64,000 nucleotides of DNA from Streptomyces canus (GTDB lineage: Bacteria; Actinomycetota; Actinomycetes; Streptomycetales; Streptomycetaceae), in the NCBI RefSeq assembly GCF_030815415.1, contig NZ_JAUSWW010000001.1, positions 8,494,001 to 8,558,000 on the forward strand, in the 5' to 3' direction. The notes under the pieces are model-generated. The model was given only the letters and a program-made list of their open reading frames with translations, searched no databases and was not told the DNA's origin. Positions 59,447 to 64,000 of the stretch are shown here, piece after piece (position 1 is the first letter of the stretch; the number at the start of each line of letters is the position of its first letter). A program made the translations under genes and the position numbers.

Positions 59447-60267
59447 GAGCGGATCTCCTGGGTGCAGCACTTGATGCCGCCGCCGGCCTTGTGGAACTCG
59501 GAGAGGTCGACGGGGACGGGGACATAGCCGTGGTCGTCGAGGCGCGCGGCCAGCGCCTCGGCCTGCGGTGCGATGAAGACATGGCGGCCGTCGGACACCG
59601 AGTTCAGTCCGAACGCCATGGCGTCGTTGCGGGTCGCGAGCACCGCGTGGGGGTACAGCCGTGCGAGTACCTCGCGGCTGCCCGGGGAGAACGCCTCCGG
59701 GTAGTACACGATGTTGTTCTCGCCCTCGGAGTCGTCCAGGACGAACAGCGCGGTGTCCAGGTGGTAGAAATGCGGGTCCACCAGCGTCAGGCTGATCACC
59801 GGGTGGCCGAAGAACTCCTGCACCTCGCGGTGGGCCTCCCGGGTCGTCCGGAAGCCGGTGCCGGCCAGTACGTACCGGCCCGTCCAGACGAGATCGCCCT
59901 CGCCCTCGCAGACCGACGCCGGACGGTGGACCTCGTAGCCCGCCGTCTTGAACCACAGGTCGTAGTGCGTGGACTCGGGGCGCCGCTGGGGCGCGTGGAA
60001 CAGCGAGCCGAAGACACGGCCGCCGACGACGACCGCCGAGTTCGCGGCGAAGACCATGTCGGGGAGACCGGGGACGGGGTCCAGGGCGTCGATGGCGTGG
60101 CCGTGGGAGCGGTAGGCGCCGATCAGCGCCTGCCACTGCTCCTGGGCCAGGTCCACATCGACGTGGGTGTCGGGATGCATCCAGGGATTGATCGCGTACT
60201 GCACGGCGAAGTGTCTGGGTTCGCAGACGAGGAAACGCCGTCGGCGCGGCACACGGGAGTCGGACAC
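59443..60267 (-). CDS. amidinotransferase-superfamily hydrolase (dimethylargininase or arginine dihydrolase)
   Basis: The 274-residue enzyme has the superfamily's catalytic Cys in GGGIKCCTQE (near the C-terminus) and His in DPHFYHLDT. It would usually be called dimethylarginine dimethylaminohydrolase. The N-terminal motif is PDMVFAANSAVV, not the VFVEDVA of true DDAHs that I remember. The Asn-type pattern resembles cyanobacterial arginine dihydrolase (ArgZ/AgrE), which makes ornithine from arginine. Coupling to rocD fits that. GTG 60267 with GGAGG upstream is the best start. Confidence 0.9.
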   Translation of the reverse strand: MSDSRVPRRRRFLVCEPRHFAVQYAINPWMHPDTHVDVDLAQEQWQALIGAYRSHGHAIDALDPVPGLPDMVFAANSAVVVGGRVFGSLFHAPQRRPESTHYDLWFKTAGYEVHRPASVCEGEGDLVWTGRYVLAGTGFRTTREAHREVQEFFGHPVISLTLVDPHFYHLDTALFVLDDSEGENNIVYYPEAFSPGSREVLARLYPHAVLATRNDAMAFGLNSVSDGRHVFIAPQAEALAARLDDHGYVPVPVDLSEFHKAGGGIKCCTQEIRS

Positions 60268-60391
60268 AGAGGGGTTCCTCCGCTTCCTACGGTGTCTACT
60301 GAGGGTTGACACCAAGGTAAGAAGTGGCGGTCACGCCCGACAAGCAACAAGAATTGCGTGTCTGCGCAGGAATGCTGCGTCTTTCTCCGGT

Positions 60392-60907
60392 TCAACGCAG
60401 GTCTGGTGCGCGCTGCGAGGTTTCGGCCGGTGCGGGCTGGCTCGCCCCCGCCTCCGGGCTCTCCGGGATCAGATGGGACAGCACCATCACACTGATCGTC
60501 TTGCGGATGAAGGGCTCGATCCGGATCCGTTCCAGCACCTCCTCGAAGTGCTCCACGTCCCGCGCCCGCACATGCAGCAGCGCGTCCGCACCGCCCGTCA
60601 CGGTCATCGCCGCGGTGATCTCCGGATGGTTGCGCACCACCTCCGCGAGCCGCCGCGGCGGCGCCGCACCCTCGCAGTACACCTCCACGTACGCCTCCGT
60701 GCGCCAGCCCAGCGCCGACGGCTGCACCGTGGCCGTGAACCCGGTGATCACGCCGGTCTCGCGCAACCGGTCCACGCGCCGCTTGACCGCCGTGGAGGAC
60801 AGCCCCACGGCGGTGCCGATCTCGGCGAAGCTCGTCCTGGCGTTCGCCATCAGAGCGGTGATGATCTTCCGGTCGAGCTCGTCGAACGGTGCGGGCGCGC
60901 TGTGCAT
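60392..60907 (-). CDS. Lrp/AsnC family regulator
   Basis: The 171-residue protein has a winged helix-turn-helix (about residues 8-57; TSFAEIGTAVGLSSTAVKRRVDRL) and a RAM domain (about 67-145). It lies upstream of the ornithine/arginine gene pair on the same strand with a 124-base gap. It probably senses arginine or ornithine and controls this operon. The C-terminal 20 residues are variable. Confidence 0.92.
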   Translation of the reverse strand: MHSAPAPFDELDRKIITALMANARTSFAEIGTAVGLSSTAVKRRVDRLRETGVITGFTATVQPSALGWRTEAYVEVYCEGAAPPRRLAEVVRNHPEITAAMTVTGGADALLHVRARDVEHFEEVLERIRIEPFIRKTISVMVLSHLIPESPEAGASQPAPAETSQRAPDLR

Positions 60908-60943
60908 GTCGGCACTGTATCCAGCGGGAACGTCCCTACCCCG

Positions 60944-60977
60944 GCACGTGTGCAGACGTGCGAATTACTCCTACACT
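60944..60977 (+). promoter_or_regulatory. inverted repeat and -10 box of LytTR regulator gene
   Basis: GCACGT-GTGCAG-ACGTGC (60944-60961) is a perfect 6-bp inverted repeat; TACACT (60972-60977) is a good -10, 8 bases before the ATG at 60986, so the message is nearly leaderless. The region separates the Lrp and LytTR genes. Confidence 0.45.
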
Positions 60978-60985
60978 CCGGGTTC

Positions 60986-61750
60986 ATGCTGCGCGCCCTG
61001 GCTGTCGACGACGAACGCCCCTCGCTGGAGGAACTGCTCTACCTCCTGAACGCCGACCCCCGGATCGGCACCGCGGAGGGCGCGGGCGACGCGACCGAGG
61101 CGCTGCGCCGCATCAACCGGGCCCTGGAGTCCGGGCCCCTGGGCCCCGAGGCGATCGACGTCGTCTTCCTCGACATCAACATGCCCGGCCTCGACGGCCT
61201 CGACCTGGCCCGGCTGCTCACCGGGTTCGCCCGGCCGCCGCTGGTCGTGTTCGTCACCGCCCACGAGGACTTCGCCGTGCAGGCCTTCGACCTCAAGGCC
61301 GTGGACTACGTCCTCAAGCCCGTCCGCAAGGAACGCCTCGCGGAGGCGGTCCGTCGCGTCGTCGAACTGCGCTCGGCCGAGATCCGCGGCACCACCCCGC
61401 GCATCCCCGTCAGCGAGCCCGACCCCGACCACATACCCGTGGAACTGGGGGGCGTGACCCGTTTCGTCAGCGTCGAGGACATCACCCACGTCGAGGCCCA
61501 GGGCGACTACGCCAGGCTGCACACGACCAAGGGCAGCCATCTCGTCCGCATCCCCCTGTCCACCCTGGAGGAGCGCTGGCGCTCCCGCGGATTCGTCCGT
61601 ATCCACCGCCGCCACCTGGTCGCCCTGCGCCACGTCGGCGAACTGCGCCTCGACGCCGGCACCGTCAGCGTCCTGGTCGGCTCCGAGGAACTCCAGGTCA
61701 GCCGCCGCCACACCCGCGAACTGCGGGACCTGCTGATGAGGAGGCCGTGA
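60986..61750 (+). CDS. LytTR-type response regulator
   Basis: The 254-residue protein has a receiver domain (DDE at 8-10, phospho-Asp in FLDINMP at about residue 60, Lys in VLKPVRK) and a C-terminal LytTR DNA-binding domain (about 145-250). It is first in an operon with a DUF485 protein, a solute symporter and a sensor kinase. The start MLRALAVDDERPS at 60986 is standard. It probably regulates uptake of a carboxylate such as acetate or pyruvate. Confidence 0.95.
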   Translation: MLRALAVDDERPSLEELLYLLNADPRIGTAEGAGDATEALRRINRALESGPLGPEAIDVVFLDINMPGLDGLDLARLLTGFARPPLVVFVTAHEDFAVQAFDLKAVDYVLKPVRKERLAEAVRRVVELRSAEIRGTTPRIPVSEPDPDHIPVELGGVTRFVSVEDITHVEAQGDYARLHTTKGSHLVRIPLSTLEERWRSRGFVRIHRRHLVALRHVGELRLDAGTVSVLVGSEELQVSRRHTRELRDLLMRRP

Positions 61751-62118
61751 CGGTGCCCCAGAACCAGAACCCCGCCGAACGCCGGGTCGTCGTCACCGGA
61801 CCGCCCCGGCAGACCCGCCGCGTCCCCGGCTACAACCGCCCCCGCACCGAGATCGACGAGCAGACCACCCTCGGCCACACCTACGTCCGCTCCCTCATGC
61901 GCACCCAACTGCGAGCCGCCCTCACCGTGTTCGCCGTCCTCGGCCTGCTCGTCGGCCCGCTCCCGCTGCTCTTCGCCGCGATGCCGGACGCCCGCCGCGT
62001 GGAATGGGCGGTCCTCGGCTTCGGCCTGTACGTCCCGCTCGTGCTCCTCGCCCGCTGGTACGTGCGGCGGGCGGAGCGCAACGAACGCGACTTCGTACGC
62101 CTCGTAGAAGACCGATGA
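61747..62118 (+). CDS. DUF485-type membrane protein
   Basis: The 123-residue protein has two membrane helices (about residues 53-75 and 84-105) and ends with YVRRAERNERDFVRLVED, which matches the end of E. coli YjcH. YjcH/DUF485 proteins are partners of ActP acetate symporters. The GTG start overlaps the response-regulator stop (GTGA), and its own stop overlaps the symporter start (ATGA), both pointing to coupled translation. The 45 N-terminal residues are charged and cytosolic. Confidence 0.85.
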   Translation: MTVPQNQNPAERRVVVTGPPRQTRRVPGYNRPRTEIDEQTTLGHTYVRSLMRTQLRAALTVFAVLGLLVGPLPLLFAAMPDARRVEWAVLGFGLYVPLVLLARWYVRRAERNERDFVRLVEDR

Positions 62119-63827
62119 ACTCCAGCTACGCCGTTCCGGCCGTCGCCCTCGTCGTGGTCGCCACCGTCCTCGTCGGCGCCTTCGGCCTGCGCATCTCCCG
62201 CACCACGTCCGACTTCTACGTCGCCTCGCGCACCGTCGGCCCCCGGCTCAACGCGGCCGCCATCAGCGGTGAGTACCTCTCCGCCGCGTCCTTCCTGGGC
62301 ATCGCGGGCCTGGTCCTGGTCCAGGGCCCCGACATGCTCTGGTACCCGGTCGGCTACACCGCCGGCTACCTCGTCCTGCTGATCTTCGTCGCCGCCCCGC
62401 TGCGCCGCTCCGGTGCCTACACCCTGCCCGACTTCGCCGAGGCCCGGCTCGCCTCCCAGGCGGTACGACGACTCGCCGGGGCCTTCGTCGTCGGCGTCGG
62501 CTGGCTGTATCTGCTGCCCCAACTCCAGGGCGCGGGGCTCACGCTGACGGTCCTGACCGGGGCGCCCGACGGGCTCGGCGGAGTGATCGTCGCCGTCGTC
62601 GTGGTCGCGACCGTCGCCGCGGGCGGCATGCGCAGCATCACCTTCGTGCAGGCCTTCCAGTACTGGCTCAAGCTCACCGCGCTGCTCGTCCCCGCCCTCT
62701 TCCTCGTCCTCGCCTGGCAGGGCGACGGCGCTCCCACCCACGCCTTCGAGGAACCGGCCACCTTCCGCGAACAGCGGGTCGTCCGCGTCGACGACAGCCT
62801 CGACCTGGAACTCGACCGCCCGCTGACCGTCACGGTCGACGGCACCGTCGACGGCCGCACCCACGAGGACACCGAACTCCGCCTCCCCGCCGGCACCCAC
62901 CACATCGACGCCGGCACCCGGCTGACCTTCGCCCAGGGTGCCCCCGTCCCCGAGGCCGACCGCAACCACGGAGCCGGCCTGTCGCCCTCCCAGGCCGAGA
63001 CCCGCGGCGAACGCCCGCTGTACGCCACGTACGGACTGATCCTCGCGACCTTCCTCGGCACCATGGGCCTGCCGCACGTGGTGGTCCGCTTCTACACCAG
63101 CCCGCACGGCGTTGCCGCCCGCCGCACCACCGTCGCGGTCCTCGGCCTGATCGGCGCCTTCTACCTCCTGCCACCGGTCTACGGCGCCCTCGGCCGCCTG
63201 TACGCCCCCGAACTCACCCTCACCTCGAACGCGGACGCCGCCGTCCTGCTGCTGCCCGACCGGATGATCGGCGGCCTCGGCGGCGACCTGCTCGGCGCAC
63301 TGGTCGCCGGGGGAGCCTTCGCGGCGTTCCTGTCGACCGCCTCGGGGCTGACTATGGCGGTGGCCGGCGTGCTCGCCCAGGACGTCCTCCCCTCCCGCGG
63401 CGTACGGCACTTCAGACTCGGCACGGTCCTCGCCATGGCCGTACCGCTGGCGGCGAGCGTCCTGGTCGGCGGCCTGCCGGTCGCCGACGCGGTCGGGCTC
63501 GCCTTCGCGGTGTCGGCCTCCTCCTTCTGCCCGCTGCTCGTCCTCGGCATCTGGTGGCGCCGTCTGACCCCGCCCGGCGCGGCCGCCGGGATGCTGGTGG
63601 GCGGCGGCTCCGCCCTGGTCGCCGTGGCCGCGACGATGGCCGGCCTGCCCGGCACCGGAGCGCTGCACGCCGTGCTCGCCTGGCCCGCCCTCTGGTCGGT
63701 ACCCCTGGCCTTCCTCACCATGGTCCTGGTGTCCCTGGCCACCCCGGGCCGGGTCCCGGCCGGAACGGCGGCTGTCCTGGCGCGTTTCCATCTGCCGGAG
63801 GAGCTGCGGGCGGAGGTGAAGGCATGA
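62115..63827 (+). CDS. sodium/solute symporter (ActP-like) with large extracytoplasmic loop
   Basis: The 570-residue protein is an SSS-family transporter with about 13 helices, resembling the cation/acetate symporter ActP: SAASFLGIAGL, GYTAGY and TASGLTMAVAGVLAQDV. A hydrophilic, beta-like loop of about 98 residues (201-298) lies between two helices. It is embedded in the two-component operon, as in CrbS-type systems where the symporter is fused to a sensor kinase. Likely substrate: a short-chain carboxylate. Confidence 0.92.
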   Translation: MNSSYAVPAVALVVVATVLVGAFGLRISRTTSDFYVASRTVGPRLNAAAISGEYLSAASFLGIAGLVLVQGPDMLWYPVGYTAGYLVLLIFVAAPLRRSGAYTLPDFAEARLASQAVRRLAGAFVVGVGWLYLLPQLQGAGLTLTVLTGAPDGLGGVIVAVVVVATVAAGGMRSITFVQAFQYWLKLTALLVPALFLVLAWQGDGAPTHAFEEPATFREQRVVRVDDSLDLELDRPLTVTVDGTVDGRTHEDTELRLPAGTHHIDAGTRLTFAQGAPVPEADRNHGAGLSPSQAETRGERPLYATYGLILATFLGTMGLPHVVVRFYTSPHGVAARRTTVAVLGLIGAFYLLPPVYGALGRLYAPELTLTSNADAAVLLLPDRMIGGLGGDLLGALVAGGAFAAFLSTASGLTMAVAGVLAQDVLPSRGVRHFRLGTVLAMAVPLAASVLVGGLPVADAVGLAFAVSASSFCPLLVLGIWWRRLTPPGAAAGMLVGGGSALVAVAATMAGLPGTGALHAVLAWPALWSVPLAFLTMVLVSLATPGRVPAGTAAVLARFHLPEELRAEVKA

Positions 63828-63865
63828 GGACATCCCCGAAGAGCCTGATCGGGGCGGCCGTATGA
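63824..63865 (+). CDS. possible 13-codon coupling reading frame
   Basis: The reading frame ATG AGG ... GTA TGA encodes MRTSPKSLIGAAV. Its ATG overlaps the symporter stop (ATGA at 63824-63827) and its TGA overlaps the next ATG (ATGA at 63862-63865). A strong Shine-Dalgarno (GGAGGTGA) precedes it, whereas the kinase start has none. It may be a translated coupling element or leader peptide; no direct evidence for the peptide exists. Confidence 0.4.
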   Translation: MRTSPKSLIGAAV

Positions 63866-64000
63866 GCGGCTTCCTCGCCGGCCTCTGTGTCGCGATCCTC
63901 CCCCTGCTCGCCGCCGGCTTCTGGCTGGGCCGCCGCACCGCGCGCCCCGAGAGTCTGCGCGGCCTCGGCACCCCCGTCGAGCACGCCACCTTCGAGACCC
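63862..64000 (+). CDS. sensor histidine kinase, N-terminus only
   Basis: Only 46 codons lie in the window: a membrane helix (FLAGLCVAILPLLAAGFWLG) and a stretch RRTARPESLRGLGTPVEHATFET. It is the likely LytS-type partner of the LytTR regulator in this operon. The helix-then-cytosolic order suits a sensor, but the kinase domains are beyond the window. Start at 63862 depends on coupling from the 13-codon frame. Confidence 0.7.
   Translation, partial: MSGFLAGLCVAILPLLAAGFWLGRRTARPESLRGLGTPVEHATFET

Noticed and set aside
61881..63989. 702-codon minus-strand frame opposite the symporter
   Set aside because: Low-complexity G/R/E-rich product, antisense to an intact transporter.
1..64000. CRISPR arrays, insertion sequences, integrases, tRNA or rRNA genes
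   Set aside because: I scanned for repeats with regular spacing, transposase motifs and tRNA-like T-loops and saw none; a weak tRNA could be missed by eye.

Overview
The window is high-GC actinobacterial DNA (roughly 70% G+C). GTG and TTG starts, ATGA/GTGA overlaps between neighbouring genes, and long spurious antisense reading frames are all common. The gene families (DUF397/XRE/HATPase trio, ECF41 sigma factor, MocR, ROK and GntR regulators, F420-type LLM oxidoreductase, c-di-AMP riboswitch before an NlpC/P60 hydrolase) point to Streptomyces chromosome. From memory, the order urease - clpP - bio genes - purB resembles a region of the S. coelicolor chromosome around SCO1220-SCO1260; this was not checked. 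I see no insertion sequence, prophage, CRISPR array, rRNA or tRNA gene.

Layout. 1-7.1 kb: rhodanese, an orphan Imm21-type immunity protein, SDR, DUF885 peptidase-like protein, an Lrp regulator divergent from a Cys/Met-metabolism PLP enzyme, and a membrane-anchored ACT-GNAT acetyltransferase. 7.2-11.3 kb: a two-gene unit of SWIM zinc-finger protein plus a large DUF6493 protein. 11.4-17.4 kb: a frameshifted PhoD phosphatase with a PHO-box-like site, a MocR regulator divergent from an EamA transporter, and an ECF41 sigma factor divergent from an alpha/beta hydrolase. 17.5-23.8 kb: a GntR regulator with a palindrome over its promoter, a ROK regulator, a NarL-type two-component pair whose kinase is frameshifted, and an ABC-2 exporter. 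23.8-30.7 kb: Mug glycosylase, PurB, SGNH hydrolase, a pair of CNNM/CorC-like membrane proteins, GNAT and LLM oxidoreductase. 30.7-38.9 kb: a MacB/FtsX-type ABC system, a ribbon-helix-helix/Fic-like toxin-antitoxin pair, a methyltransferase, and a secreted lipase divergent from a LuxR-type regulator.

39-43.5 kb holds the biotin genes (bioB-bioA-bioD on minus, bioF on plus) around a shared 10-bp inverted repeat. 43.5-46.1 kb holds the DUF397/XRE/HATPase trio and an NlpC/P60 hydrolase behind a c-di-AMP (ydaO-type) riboswitch. 46.4-49.5 kb holds a solitary ClpP paralogue divergent from an orphan Phd/YefM antitoxin, and a membrane protein divergent from its TetR regulator with two matching operator copies. 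49.6-54.3 kb is the urease operon ureABCF-GD, interrupted between ureF and ureG by a palindromic intergenic repeat. 54.4-58 kb holds a secreted peptidase, an epimerase-like protein and an acyltransferase. 58.2-60.9 kb is an arginine/ornithine catabolic unit (amidinotransferase-superfamily hydrolase plus RocD, with an Lrp regulator). 61 kb to the end is a LytTR response regulator, a DUF485 protein, an acetate-type symporter and the start of a sensor kinase, apparently one operon.

The strongest leads are the SWIM-DUF6493 pair, the Fic-like toxin with a degenerate active site, the ClpP/orphan antitoxin pair, the Cys/His-repeat tail on BioB, the likely mis-named dimethylargininase, and the transporter embedded in a two-component operon with a 13-codon coupling reading frame. 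Two single-base frameshifts (PhoD and the sensor kinase) may be real decay or assembly errors.
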